Counted from the first letter of the stretch, positions 1 to 7,743 are shown. The stretch: DNA of 28,401 nucleotides from JBELMB01 sp042088665 (GCA_042088665.1 JBELMB010000054.1:1-28401); one strand, 5' to 3'. Notes: generated from the letters alone by a model not told the origin. Numbers and translations: made by a program.

Positions 1-1
1 C

Positions 2-388
2 GTCGGCCCACTGGAAGAGGCGGTTGCGCAGGCACTGCGCGGCTATGCAGGCCCCGTGGCGCTGATGTCATTCAACCCGCATTCGGTCAGGCGCATGGCG
101 GCGCTTTGTCCCGAGATCCCGCGCGGACTGACGACCTGCGCCTATGAACCGGGCAGTTTCGACGGGCTGACAGAGACACGACGGAGCGCACTGGCCGCGA
201 TTTCGGCGGCAGACGACATCGACCTTCAATTCCTCAGTCACCATCACACCGATCTTGCCAATCCACGGGTGCAGGCATTGCGTGCGCGGGGGCTATCGCT
301 GCTGTGCTGGACAATCACGTCGCCCGAAGAAGAGGCCGCAGCCCGACAGCTGGCGGATAATGTGACCTTCGAGGGGTATGCCGCTTGA
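2..388 (+). CDS. Glycerophosphodiester phosphodiesterase, C-terminal part (5' end outside window)
   Basis: The reading frame is open from base 2 and ends at TGA 386-388, so only about the last 128 residues are present. The order VALMSFNPHSV, then FLSHHHTDLANPRV, then a strand LLCWTITSPEEE followed by NVTFEGY matches the last strands of the GDPD TIM barrel. In this family the late W-T motif normally precedes a D-G-I-x-T-D segment; here that segment reads N-V-T-F-E-G. The enzyme hydrolyses glycerophosphodiesters to glycerol-3-phosphate and an alcohol. The catalytic N-terminal histidines and the metal ligands lie outside the window, so activity cannot be judged. The stop overlaps the longest possible frame of the next gene, which suggests cotranscription. 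Confidence 0.75.
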   Translation, partial: VGPLEEAVAQALRGYAGPVALMSFNPHSVRRMAALCPEIPRGLTTCAYEPGSFDGLTETRRSALAAISAADDIDLQFLSHHHTDLANPRVQALRARGLSLLCWTITSPEEEAAARQLADNVTFEGYAA

Positions 389-443
389 ACGCGCGGGCGC
401 TTGGTCCAGATACTTGGGCATGACCGTTCCCGAAGACCCTGGT

Positions 444-1619
444 ATGACCGTCACTGTCAACGTGCTTGGCTCTCTGGCGCAGATTGCACCGGAAGACTGG
501 GATGCCTGCGCCTGTCCCGAAGCGGCCAAAGGGCGGCCCATCGACCCCTTTACCACCTACCGTTTTCTCAGAGCGCTGGAAGACAGCCGATCCGTCGGCA
601 CGGGATCCGGGTGGGAGCCGCATTACCTCGTGGCAGAAGCAGACGGCAAAACCGTCGCCGTTGCGCCGATGTACGCCAAATCGCATTCGCAGGGCGAGTA
701 TATCTTTGACCACAGCTGGGCCCATGCGCTGGAACAGGCGGGGGGGCGGTATTATCCAAAGCTGCAGATGTCCGTGCCTTTCACCCCGGCCACGGGCCGA
801 CGTTTCCTCGTGCGGCCCGGGTATGAAACGCTGGGCCAGTCTGCACTGGTTCAGGGGGCCATCCAGTTCGGCGTGAACCACGAACTCAGTTCGCTGCACA
901 TCACCTTTTGCACCGAGGCCGAAGCGGAGGCGGGCGAAGAGATGGGCCTCCTGAGGCGGACAACGCAGCAGTTTCACTGGATCAACGACGGCTATGAGAA
1001 TTTCGACGGCTTCCTTGCCTCGCTGAGTTCGCGCAAGCGCAAGAACATCCGCAAGGAGCGGGCGCGGGCACAGGATTTTGGCGGTGAGATCGAGATGCTG
1101 ACCGGCGACCAGATCCAGCCGGAACATTGGGATGCCTTCTGGGTGTTCTATCAGGACACCGGCGCGCGCAAATGGGGCGCGCCCTATCTGACGCGCAAGT
1201 TTTTCAATCTGGCGCAGGCGCATCTGCGCGATGACATTGCGCTGGTCATGGCAAAGCGTGACGGGCGCTACGTGGCGGGGGCGCTGAACTTTATCGGGCG
1301 CGATGTCTTGTTTGGCCGCTATTGGGGCTGCGTCGAGCATCATGCCTGCCTGCATTTCGAAGCCTGCTACTATCAGGCGATCGATTTTGCCATTGCCCAC
1401 GGGTTGAAGCGGGTCGAGGCTGGCGCCCAGGGGGAGCACAAGCTTGCCCGTGGCTACCTGCCCGCGCCGACGCATTCGCTGCATTGGCTGGCCAATGAAA
1501 GCTTTTCGGAAGCGGTCGCGCGGTACCTGGAGGCGGAACGCCGGGCCGTGGACGAAGATATCGAAATCCTGACAGCCTATGGCCCGTTCAGGAAGGATGT
1601 GAGAGAGGAACAAGAATGA
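444..1619 (+). CDS. GNAT/FemAB-like N-acetyltransferase, DUF482 family
   Basis: This 391-residue protein belongs to the DUF482 family (FemAB-like, PF04339), often annotated as a GNAT acetyltransferase or peptidoglycan-related protein. Family marks seen are the N-terminal W-D-A-C segment followed by PIDPFTTYRFL, the basic stretch SSRKRKNIRKERARA, and the C-terminal FEACYYQAIDFAIAHG and AGAQGEHKLARGYLP blocks. The substrate is unknown; FemAB relatives use aminoacyl-tRNA, but nothing here proves that. The frame is open back to ATG 378, overlapping the upstream stop by 11 bases, with a further ATG at 420. I chose ATG 444 because the protein then begins with a short strand (MTVTVNVLGS) as I remember for relatives; no start has a convincing ribosome-binding site. 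The stop overlaps the phhB start in ATGA, so the two are probably translationally coupled. Confidence 0.8.
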   Translation: MTVTVNVLGSLAQIAPEDWDACACPEAAKGRPIDPFTTYRFLRALEDSRSVGTGSGWEPHYLVAEADGKTVAVAPMYAKSHSQGEYIFDHSWAHALEQAGGRYYPKLQMSVPFTPATGRRFLVRPGYETLGQSALVQGAIQFGVNHELSSLHITFCTEAEAEAGEEMGLLRRTTQQFHWINDGYENFDGFLASLSSRKRKNIRKERARAQDFGGEIEMLTGDQIQPEHWDAFWVFYQDTGARKWGAPYLTRKFFNLAQAHLRDDIALVMAKRDGRYVAGALNFIGRDVLFGRYWGCVEHHACLHFEACYYQAIDFAIAHGLKRVEAGAQGEHKLARGYLPAPTHSLHWLANESFSEAVARYLEAERRAVDEDIEILTAYGPFRKDVREEQE

Positions 1620-1915
1620 CCGCGAAACTGGCAGATACGGCGCGTGAGACCGAGTTGGCGCCTCTTTTGGCCTCTGGCTGGACCATGGTGGAGGGACGTG
1701 ACGCGATCCAGAAGACATTCGCGTTCAAGTCCTTTGTCGAGGCATTTGGCTGGATGACGCGTGCCGCGCTCTTTGCGGAGAAATGGAACCACCATCCGGA
1801 ATGGTTCAATGTCTACAACCGTGTAGAAGTGGTTCTGTCCACACATGACGTCGGCGGATTGTCCGAACTGGACGTCAAGCTGGCGCGCAAGATGGACGCC
1901 TTGTCGTGCACTTGA
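1616..1915 (+). CDS. phhB: 4a-hydroxytetrahydrobiopterin dehydratase (pterin-4a-carbinolamine dehydratase)
   Basis: The 99-residue length is usual for the family, and the signature KWNHHPEW followed by VEVVLSTHD is clear; the HH pair and the later THD histidine are the active-site residues of the family. The enzyme dehydrates 4a-hydroxytetrahydropterin during recycling of the pterin cofactor of aromatic amino-acid hydroxylases. No phenylalanine hydroxylase gene lies in the window, so its partner is elsewhere, or it serves the moonlighting role known for this fold. The ATG overlaps the stop of the preceding acetyltransferase in ATGA. The gene is followed by a GC-rich hairpin, the GAGTATTTTTGAAAC element and a terminator. 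Confidence 0.92.
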   Translation: MTAKLADTARETELAPLLASGWTMVEGRDAIQKTFAFKSFVEAFGWMTRAALFAEKWNHHPEWFNVYNRVEVVLSTHDVGGLSELDVKLARKMDALSCT

Positions 1916-1946
1916 TCGACTTGGGTCCATCCTGACAGGGGGCGGA

Positions 1947-2000
1947 GGGGGCGCTGCCCCCGCCCTTTGGGCCCCCCGGAGTATTTTTGAAACAAAGAAG
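1947..2000 (+). repeat. Repeated 3' element, copy 1: GC hairpin plus GAGTATTTTTGAAAC box
   Basis: Just after phhB lies a perfect hairpin GGGGGC-gct-GCCCCC (1947-1961), a second C/G-rich stretch, then the box GAGTATTTTTGAAACA followed by AAGAAG (1979-2000). The same 22-base box with one change lies on the minus strand at 23285-23306, downstream of hemE and in the sense of that gene. From memory, boxes of the type CCGGAGTATTTTTG are common after Rhodobacterales genes. The T-run suggests a terminator, but conservation past the T-run is not explained by termination alone. Confidence 0.6.
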
Positions 2001-2030
2001 CCCGGGGCCATGTGCCGCCGGGCCTTTTGT
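2000..2030 (+). terminator. Intrinsic terminator between convergent phhB and peroxiredoxin genes
   Basis: The stem GCCCGG (2000-2005) pairs with CCGGGC (2018-2023) and is followed by CTTTTGTT. It lies between two convergent genes. The minus strand carries only a weaker T-rich run (TTCTTTGTTT), so the main direction is probably plus. Confidence 0.65.
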
Positions 2031-2039
2031 TCTGAGCGG

Positions 2040-2528
2040 TCAGGCGACGCCGAGCATGGCCTCGCCGCAGGAGGCCTCACAGACGCCGGGATTGTCGTCC
2101 AGATGCAGGGCCGTGATCTTGCCGTCTTCGACCACCATGGCGTAGCGCTTGGAGCGGTCATAGAAGCCAACCGGCGGCGCGGTGAAGTTCATGCCCATCG
2201 CCTTGGTGAAGGCCGAATCGGGGTCGGCGAGCATATGGATTCCCGCCTTGTCGGCGCCCGTGTGGCGGCTCCATGCGTCCATCGCGAAAGGGTCGTTCAC
2301 GGCGATGCAGATGATCTCTGCCACGCCTTTTTCGGTGAACTGGTCCTTGGTCTTGATGAAGCTGGGCACATGGGCATTGGTGCATGTGCCTGTAAAGGCG
2401 CCCGGCAGAGAAAAGATCACCACCTTGCGTCCGGCAACCATGTCGCCCAGCGCCACCTGTTCGGGCCCGTTTTCGCCGATGCGCAACAAGCTGGCGTCGG
2501 GCAGCGTATCTCCTGCGGAAAGTGTCAT
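2040..2528 (-). CDS. Peroxiredoxin, Prx5 type
   Basis: This 162-residue protein has the active-site signature PGAFTGTC (residues 42-49), fitting P-x-x-x-T-x-x-C with Cys49 as the peroxidatic cysteine, followed by NAHVPSF. Family members reduce hydrogen peroxide and alkyl hydroperoxides using glutathione/glutaredoxin or thioredoxin. The C-terminal segment DDNPGVCEASCGEA carries a C-x3-C pair (Cys150 and Cys154), candidates for a resolving cysteine. There is no signal peptide, so it is probably cytoplasmic. The ATG has AGGAG about ten bases upstream. The gene is divergent from an FAD-dependent reductase across about 80 bases, so the two may share redox-responsive control, which is only an inference. 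Confidence 0.93.
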   Translation of the reverse strand: MTLSAGDTLPDASLLRIGENGPEQVALGDMVAGRKVVIFSLPGAFTGTCTNAHVPSFIKTKDQFTEKGVAEIICIAVNDPFAMDAWSRHTGADKAGIHMLADPDSAFTKAMGMNFTAPPVGFYDRSKRYAMVVEDGKITALHLDDNPGVCEASCGEAMLGVA

Positions 2529-2608
2529 GGTCGTGTTGCTCCTAGAATTGCGTTTCCTTACCTAGCGGAGATAGGGTTTGCGCACGACGCAAAAAAGGAT
2601 TGGCGGGC

Positions 2609-3814
2609 ATGAGCAATGTGGTTGTTGTGGGGGGAGGCCAGGCGGCGGCGTCGCTCGTCGCGCGGTTGCGGTCCAAGGGGTTTGACGGCGGGATCACCTT
2701 GATCGGGGATGAGCCGGTGCCTCCTTATCAGCGGCCGCCCTTGTCCAAGGCTTATCTGCTGGGGGACATGGCGCTGGATCGGGTGTTCCTGCGACCACAA
2801 AGTTTTTACGCGGATCAGGAGATCGACCTGTGGATGTCTGCCCCGGTGGAGCGGATCGATCCTGTTGCACGGGTGGTGACCAGCGGAGGGCAAGCCCTTC
2901 GATACGACCATCTCGCGCTGTGCACCGGATCCGTGCCACGGCGGTTGCCGGCGGCCATCGGTGGTGCGCTGGGGGGGATTTGCCTTGTGCGGACGCTGGC
3001 CGATGTGGACGCCATGGCGCCGCTGTGCCAGCCGGGCAAGCGCGTGCTGATCGTCGGCGGGGGCTACATCGGGCTTGAGGCCGCGGCAGTCTGCGCCAAG
3101 CTGGGGCTCGAAGTGACCCTTGTCGAGGCGTCAGAGCGCATCTTGCAAAGGGTGGCCGCGCCTGAGACGTCGGCCTTCTTCCGGGAGCTGCACAAGGGGA
3201 AGGGCGTCGATCTGCGCGAAGGCACCGGGCTGGTGCGGTTGACCGGCGAGGGACATGTGCGTGGCGCAGACCTTTCGGATGGATCCAGCCTGGAGATCGA
3301 TTTTGCCATCGTCGGAGTGGGCATTGCCCCGGCCACGGCCCTTGCGGAAGAGGCAGGGCTGGTGCTGGACAACGGGATCGCCGTCGATGCGCAGGGGCGC
3401 ACGTCGGATCCCGCGATCTGGGCCGCGGGCGACTGTGCGTCTTTCCCGCAGGCGGCGGGTCGGATGCGGCTCGAGTCCGTCGGGAATGCCATCGACATGG
3501 GGGAACTGGTCGCGGACAACATCCTTGGCGCGGCGCGGGACTACGTGGCCAAGCCATGGTTCTGGTCGGATCAATATGACGTCAAGCTGCAGATTGCCGG
3601 GCTGAGCACGGGATATGACCGCATCGTGGTGCGCCGCGATGGCGCCGCCCTATCGCATTGGTACTACGCAGAGGACAGGCTGCTGGCCGTGGACGCCATG
3701 AACGACAGCCGCGCCTACATGGTCGGCAAGCGTCTGATCGAGGCCGGCAAGAGCCCCGCGCCAGCGCAGGTCGAGGACGCCTCTGTCGCGCTCATGGCGC
3801 TCCTGAAGCCGTGA
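2609..3814 (+). CDS. FAD-dependent NAD(P)H oxidoreductase, ferredoxin-reductase type
   Basis: About 401 residues with two dinucleotide-binding folds: an N-terminal FAD site VVVVGGGQAAASLVARL and a central NAD(P) site VLIVGGGYIGLEAAAV. The second FAD motif is DPAIWAAGDCA near residue 270. The PPYQRPPLSKAYL block and C-terminal WSDQYDVKLQIAGL mark the putidaredoxin/rhodocoxin reductase group, which passes electrons from NADH to a 2Fe-2S ferredoxin that often serves a P450 or Rieske oxygenase. No such ferredoxin or oxygenase is adjacent, so the partner is unknown. ATG 2609 is preferred over an in-frame TTG at 2600 because AAGGA lies at about 2595-2599. The stop overlaps the rsmD start by four bases (GTGA). 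Confidence 0.9.
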   Translation: MSNVVVVGGGQAAASLVARLRSKGFDGGITLIGDEPVPPYQRPPLSKAYLLGDMALDRVFLRPQSFYADQEIDLWMSAPVERIDPVARVVTSGGQALRYDHLALCTGSVPRRLPAAIGGALGGICLVRTLADVDAMAPLCQPGKRVLIVGGGYIGLEAAAVCAKLGLEVTLVEASERILQRVAAPETSAFFRELHKGKGVDLREGTGLVRLTGEGHVRGADLSDGSSLEIDFAIVGVGIAPATALAEEAGLVLDNGIAVDAQGRTSDPAIWAAGDCASFPQAAGRMRLESVGNAIDMGELVADNILGAARDYVAKPWFWSDQYDVKLQIAGLSTGYDRIVVRRDGAALSHWYYAEDRLLAVDAMNDSRAYMVGKRLIEAGKSPAPAQVEDASVALMALLKP

Positions 3815-4368
3815 GAATAATCGCCGGGGACTGGCGGGGGCGTCGCTTGGCGCACCTTGGCAAAGGCGATGCCGGGGCGCACTTGCGGCCGACAACGGAC
3901 CGGGTCCGGGAAAGCCTGTTCAACCTGCTTGCAGGCGGACGGTTCGGCGATCCTTTCGATGGCACGCGGGTGCTGGACCTCTTTGCGGGCACCGGCGCGC
4001 TGGGACTGGAGGCACTGTCGCGCGGCGCCGCGCATGGCACCTTTGTTGAAAACGGCCGCGCGGGGATTCGGCTGATCCGGGAGAACCTGCGCACGCTGGA
4101 TGCCGCAGACCAGGCTGACCTCATTGTCGCCGACGCGCGGCGCTTGCCCAAAACGGATGCGCCCTGCGACCTGCTGTTCCTCGATCCGCCTTACGGCAAG
4201 GGCCTTGGCGCGCAAGCATTGGCAGCAGCGCACCGGGGCGGCTGGCTCGCGGCCAAGGCCCTCGTGGTCTGGGAGGAAAACACCGAACAATCCGCGCCAG
4301 AGGGTTTTTCCGTCGAGGACAGCCGCCGGTACGGCGACACCTGGATCACGTTCCTGCGCGCGCCTTGA
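3811..4368 (+). CDS. rsmD: 16S rRNA (guanine(966)-N(2))-methyltransferase
   Basis: Reading from GTG 3811 gives a 185-residue protein starting MRIIAGDWRGRRL, the typical RsmD N-terminus. It continues with LRPTTDRVRESLFNLL, the SAM-binding motif VLDLFAGTGALGLEAL and the catalytic motif LLFLDPPYGKG (D-P-P-Y). The enzyme methylates G966 of 16S rRNA in the assembling 30S subunit. The start overlaps the upstream stop as GTGA, pointing to translational coupling with the FAD reductase. The frame is open further upstream, but that extension is only the shifted reading of the preceding gene. Confidence 0.93.
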   Translation: MRIIAGDWRGRRLAHLGKGDAGAHLRPTTDRVRESLFNLLAGGRFGDPFDGTRVLDLFAGTGALGLEALSRGAAHGTFVENGRAGIRLIRENLRTLDAADQADLIVADARRLPKTDAPCDLLFLDPPYGKGLGAQALAAAHRGGWLAAKALVVWEENTEQSAPEGFSVEDSRRYGDTWITFLRAP

Positions 4369-4423
4369 GACCCTGCACCACGGCCCTTGGCCTGTCGGGG
4401 GCTTCGGGCGTATCATCGTGGTC

Positions 4424-4636
4424 ATGAGCAGTCTGTCGCTACCCTTCTTCTTTCTCGGCATGTATGCGGGCAGGCCTGCACAGGCCAGGCCAAGCCCGGC
4501 CCCACGCCCCCGGCCAAAAGGGCCGGTTCTGATCACCGACAGCATCGTGCCTTGCGATCATGCGACGCTTTTGCTGCGGCCCTGGCAGGACTGGGAACGA
4601 GAGGACGGACCCGGGGGCGAGGGACCACTGGAATAA
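4424..4636 (+). CDS. Doubtful 70-residue proline-rich protein of unknown function
   Basis: This frame fills most of the 326-base gap between rsmD and the MBL gene. It starts with a short hydrophobic stretch (SLSLPFFFLGMYAG), then an Ala/Pro/Arg-rich part, then ITDSIVPCDHATLLLRPWQDWE. The third codon positions are moderately GC-rich. I see no ribosome-binding site at ATG 4424 and do not recognise the family. It could be a real small protein or an accidental frame. A competing minus-strand frame overlaps the MBL start and is less likely. Confidence 0.35.
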   Translation: MSSLSLPFFFLGMYAGRPAQARPSPAPRPRPKGPVLITDSIVPCDHATLLLRPWQDWEREDGPGGEGPLE

Positions 4637-4694
4637 ACTGCGCGGACTGGTATGCTCCCATTCAAATCTATGCATAAGAAATGGGAGAGCTCTT

Positions 4695-5663
4695 GTGTCC
4701 ATCCTCAAACCCACCCGTCGCGAGATCCTGTCGATGGCCGCGGCGGCCCCTGCCCTGACGCTGCCGTCCCTTGCCTCGGCACAAAGCCTGTCTGCACCCG
4801 CCACAGGCAACCCGGGTCATTTCCGGTTTTCGCTTGGCGATGCCGCACTCACTGTGGTCTCGGATGGCAATCTTTCGATTCCGACTGGCGGCTTGGGCGT
4901 GAATGCAGACCCCGAAGAGGTAAAGGCCTTTCTGGCGAGCTACTTCCTGTCGACCGAGATGAACTATGCCCACACCAACCATCTGGTGATCGAGACCGGC
5001 GAGGCCACCGTCCTCGTCGATGTCGGTTCAGGCAGCCGTTTCATGCCCTCTGCCGGGGCGCTGGTCAGCAACCTTGAAACAGCAGGCTTTGCGCTGGAGG
5101 ACATCACGCATGTGGTGATCACCCATGCCCACCCCGATCACATCTGGGGCGTGCGCGATGATTTCGACGAGGCGCTCTTTCCGGAGGCCAGCTATTTCAT
5201 CGGTGGCGCCGAACACGCCTACTGGATGCAGGATGGGCTGGCCAATTCGGTGCCCACGGAGATGCAGCAATTTGTCGTTGGCGCGGTGAACTCGATCAAT
5301 GTGGATGGCGCGGAGTGGTCGCTTGTCGCCAATGATCAGGAGATCGCGCCCGGGGTGCGGGTCATCGATTCACCCGGCCACACGCCGGGCCATATGGCGG
5401 TGATCGTCGAATCCGCCGGACAGCAATTGATGGCCGTCGGCGATTCCATGAACCATGCCTACATGAACTTTGCCCATCCGGAGTGGTACAACGGGTTCGA
5501 CATGGACGGTGATCAAACCGTCGCGACACGGATGCGTCTGCTGGACATGGCAGCGACGGACGGGATGTCGGTGCTGGGCTATCACTTCCCCTTCCCCGGC
5601 GTGGGTCACGTGCGCAAGGACAGCAACGGCTTTCAATTCGTACCTGCACTCTGGCAGTGGTGA
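4695..5663 (+). CDS. Tat-exported MBL-fold metallo-hydrolase
   Basis: The frame is open from 4560, but GTG 4695 has GGGAG about seven bases upstream and puts the signal at the N-terminus: KPTRREILSMAAAAPAL, a twin-arginine-like signal (Arg8-Arg9) ending near LASAQS. The mature protein carries the zinc motif THAHPDHIWG (His144, His146, Asp148, His149), then SPGHTPGHM (His229), VGD (Asp250) and GYHFPFPGVG (His297), so the full metal-ligand set is present. The substrate is unknown; relatives include lactonases, esterases and sulfatases. Length is 322 residues. A related protein with the same signal type and the same GYHxPFP ending is encoded at 18164-19093. A hairpin terminator follows. Confidence 0.88.
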   Translation: MSILKPTRREILSMAAAAPALTLPSLASAQSLSAPATGNPGHFRFSLGDAALTVVSDGNLSIPTGGLGVNADPEEVKAFLASYFLSTEMNYAHTNHLVIETGEATVLVDVGSGSRFMPSAGALVSNLETAGFALEDITHVVITHAHPDHIWGVRDDFDEALFPEASYFIGGAEHAYWMQDGLANSVPTEMQQFVVGAVNSINVDGAEWSLVANDQEIAPGVRVIDSPGHTPGHMAVIVESAGQQLMAVGDSMNHAYMNFAHPEWYNGFDMDGDQTVATRMRLLDMAATDGMSVLGYHFPFPGVGHVRKDSNGFQFVPALWQW

Positions 5664-5677
5664 CAGCTATTGCCGGG

Positions 5678-5708
5678 CCGTGGATCCTTTGACGAGGGTC
5701 CGCGGTTT
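5678..5708 (+). terminator. Intrinsic terminator after the first MBL gene
   Basis: CCGTGGATCC (5678-5687) and GGGTCCGCGG (5696-5705) form a 10-bp stem with two G-U pairs around an 8-base loop, followed by TTTGG. The stem is strong and the T-run short. The remainder of the 259-base gap up to 5923 shows nothing I can support. Confidence 0.55.
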
Positions 5709-5922
5709 GGCTTCGGCAGACCGGGGCCAGTGTCAAAGGTAAGGGTTCATGACTGGTGCTCAAAACCGGCGTTCAAGACCGGGACGTGATGAAGCGCCGG
5801 CTGACCCGCCACGGGCCTTGTTGGTCAAATCTTTACCGAATCGCCCAAAGATAAAGGGCGGTAGGGAGGGGGTCACTTTTCACCCGCCTGTCGCAGGGCG
5901 ACCGGGGCCCGCGGCGTCGCGC

Positions 5923-6612
5923 TCAGCTTCGCCGCATCTTTTCAAGGATCCGCTTCAGACCTCCGGGCACCAAGAGGACAGCCAGCGCGAATCCCGTCAC
6001 GAATCCCACCAGATCCGCGATCCACATCATCCCGGCGCCAAACAGCACCGAAAAGACCAGCTGGATGAACAACAACATTCCGATCAGCGAAAAGGCCCGG
6101 TACTGCGGCGCGCCGAACTGCCCGAGACGCAGCCAGAGCAGATAGGTGAAGCCACCGATCAATCCGTAAACCGGCGGATAGGCCCCGATCAGCCACGGAT
6201 CGTCACTGAGCAGGCCAAACCCGATGGCCCCGGTGACCGAGGATACAAAGAAGATCACGAGAAACGCCAGCGTTCCAAGGGCCTCGCCCACCACTTTCCC
6301 CATGGCCAGCAGGATCACCATGGCGAAAACCGAATGGTAGAAACTGCCATGCAGGAACGGGTAGGAGACAAAGCGCACGAGGTGCTCGCTGGGCCATTGC
6401 CCATTGACCACCATCCAGTCGAAGGCCGCGCCGGAAAATCCGAACTGCGTGATCCAGCCCGTGCGCCAACCCACCGCCTGCGCACCGCCAACCAACCCGG
6501 CCTCGCCGAGGGAAAACATCCCCTCCATGCCCAGCAGCACAAGAAACAACCCCACGACCACAGGGGGCAGCGGGTTTACCGGGGCTTCTTCGTGGGGGGG
6601 ACGATCAGACAT
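5923..6612 (-). CDS. Rhomboid-fold membrane protein, probably catalytically inactive (pseudo-rhomboid)
   Basis: A 229-residue polytopic protein with about six hydrophobic segments and a rhomboid layout: FVSYPFLHGSFYHSVFAM (residues 81-98) aligns with the TM2 F-L-H-x3-x-H-x3-N block. The TM4 segment reads GAYPPVYG (143-150) where active rhomboids have G-x-S-G; Tyr145 stands at the serine. In the last membrane segment ADLVGFVTG (199-207) puts Asp200 where active proteases have the catalytic histidine, and the TM2 asparagine is Ala97. Both members of the Ser-His dyad are therefore missing. By analogy with eukaryotic iRhoms and derlins, a binding or chaperone role is more likely than proteolysis. 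It lies divergent from trpS. Confidence 0.85.
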   Translation of the reverse strand: MSDRPPHEEAPVNPLPPVVVGLFLVLLGMEGMFSLGEAGLVGGAQAVGWRTGWITQFGFSGAAFDWMVVNGQWPSEHLVRFVSYPFLHGSFYHSVFAMVILLAMGKVVGEALGTLAFLVIFFVSSVTGAIGFGLLSDDPWLIGAYPPVYGLIGGFTYLLWLRLGQFGAPQYRAFSLIGMLLFIQLVFSVLFGAGMMWIADLVGFVTGFALAVLLVPGGLKRILEKMRRS

Positions 6613-6688
6613 GGACGGCCTCTTCCTTGACGGCTCTCACCCCTCTCGGTAAGCCACGCGAGCAACAATATCCAGACAGGGCGACGAG

Positions 6689-7708
6689 ATGTCCGAGACC
6701 CCAACTTTTACGCCACGCGTCTTTTCAGGCATCCAGCCTTCTGGCGGCCTGACGCTTGGCAACTACCTTGGCGCGCTAAAGCGCTTTGTGGACAGTCAGG
6801 ACAACGGTGTGCAATCGATCTACTGCATGGTGGATCTGCACGCGATCACCACCTGGCAGGATCCCGCAAAACTGGCGCATGCCACGCGAGAGCTCTGCGC
6901 AGGGTATATTGCGGCGGGCCTCGATCCGGAAAAATCCATCCTCTTCAACCAAAGCCAGGTGGGCGAACATGCGCAACTGGCATGGGTGTTCAACTGTGTC
7001 GCCCGCATGGGCTGGATGCAGCGCATGACCCAGTGGAAGGACAAGGCGGGCAAGAACAGCCAGAACGCCTCGCTGGGGCTGTTCGCCTATCCGGCTCTCA
7101 TGGCTGCGGACATTCTTTTGTACCACGCCACCCATGTCCCGGTGGGCGAAGATCAAAAGCAGCACGTGGAACTGACACGCGACATCGCGATCAAGTTCAA
7201 CCATGACTTTGGCGAAGATTTCTTTCCGGTGCCCGAACCGGTCATCGAGGGGGCCGCAACGCGGGTCATGAGCCTGCGCGACGGCTCAAAGAAGATGTCG
7301 AAGTCCGATCCATCGGACATGTCGCGCATCAACATGACCGACGACGCGGACACCATCGCGACCAAGATCCGCAAGGCCAAGACCGACCCGGACGCGCTGC
7401 CGTCCGAGGCCGAAGGGCTGGACGGGCGTGGCGAGGCGCGCAACCTCGTGAATATTTACGCAGCTCTCAGCGGACAGTCGGTTGACGCGGTTCTGCGCGA
7501 TGTGGGTGGCAAACCCTTCTCGGAGTTCAAGCCGATGCTTTCGGAACTGGCGGTGAGCAAGCTGGCGCCCATCTCCACCGAGATGGCCCGCCTGATGGAA
7601 ACGCCGGACGAAATCGACGCCATCCTCGCACGGGGCGCCGAACGCGCCGGTGAGATCGCGGCCCCGATCATGGCGCGCACTTACGAGTTGATCGGCATGG
7701 TGCGCTGA
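6689..7708 (+). CDS. trpS: Tryptophanyl-tRNA synthetase
   Basis: A 339-residue class I synthetase, the usual bacterial length. The HIGH-type motif appears as PSGGLTLGNYLGA (residues 17-29), with GEDQKQH at 153-159 and the signature KMSKS at 202-206 within DGSKKMSKSDPSD. It attaches tryptophan to tRNA(Trp) in the cytoplasm. The ATG is preceded by the weak purine run GGGCGACGAG. The gene is monocistronic as far as can be seen: divergent from the pseudo-rhomboid upstream and convergent with the SpoIIAA-like gene downstream. All catalytic motifs are intact. Confidence 0.97.
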   Translation: MSETPTFTPRVFSGIQPSGGLTLGNYLGALKRFVDSQDNGVQSIYCMVDLHAITTWQDPAKLAHATRELCAGYIAAGLDPEKSILFNQSQVGEHAQLAWVFNCVARMGWMQRMTQWKDKAGKNSQNASLGLFAYPALMAADILLYHATHVPVGEDQKQHVELTRDIAIKFNHDFGEDFFPVPEPVIEGAATRVMSLRDGSKKMSKSDPSDMSRINMTDDADTIATKIRKAKTDPDALPSEAEGLDGRGEARNLVNIYAALSGQSVDAVLRDVGGKPFSEFKPMLSELAVSKLAPISTEMARLMETPDEIDAILARGAERAGEIAAPIMARTYELIGMVR

Positions 7709-7719
7709 CAGCGCGCCCT

Positions 7720-7743
7720 CAGGTGGGCACCCCTGCCCGCCTG
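7720..7743. terminator. Hairpin between convergent trpS and SpoIIAA-like genes
   Basis: CAGGTGGGC (7720-7728) and GCCCGCCTG (7735-7743) form a 9-bp stem with one G-U pair and a 6-base loop. No T-run follows on either strand, so an intrinsic-terminator role is uncertain. Confidence 0.35.

Noticed and set aside
315..1718. Minus-strand open frame of about 467 codons.
   Set aside because: It is antisense to the DUF482 gene, which has family motifs and tight coupling to phhB.
6613..6688. TTGACG-N17-TAAGCC as a trpS promoter.
   Set aside because: The -10 match is too poor to support a promoter call.
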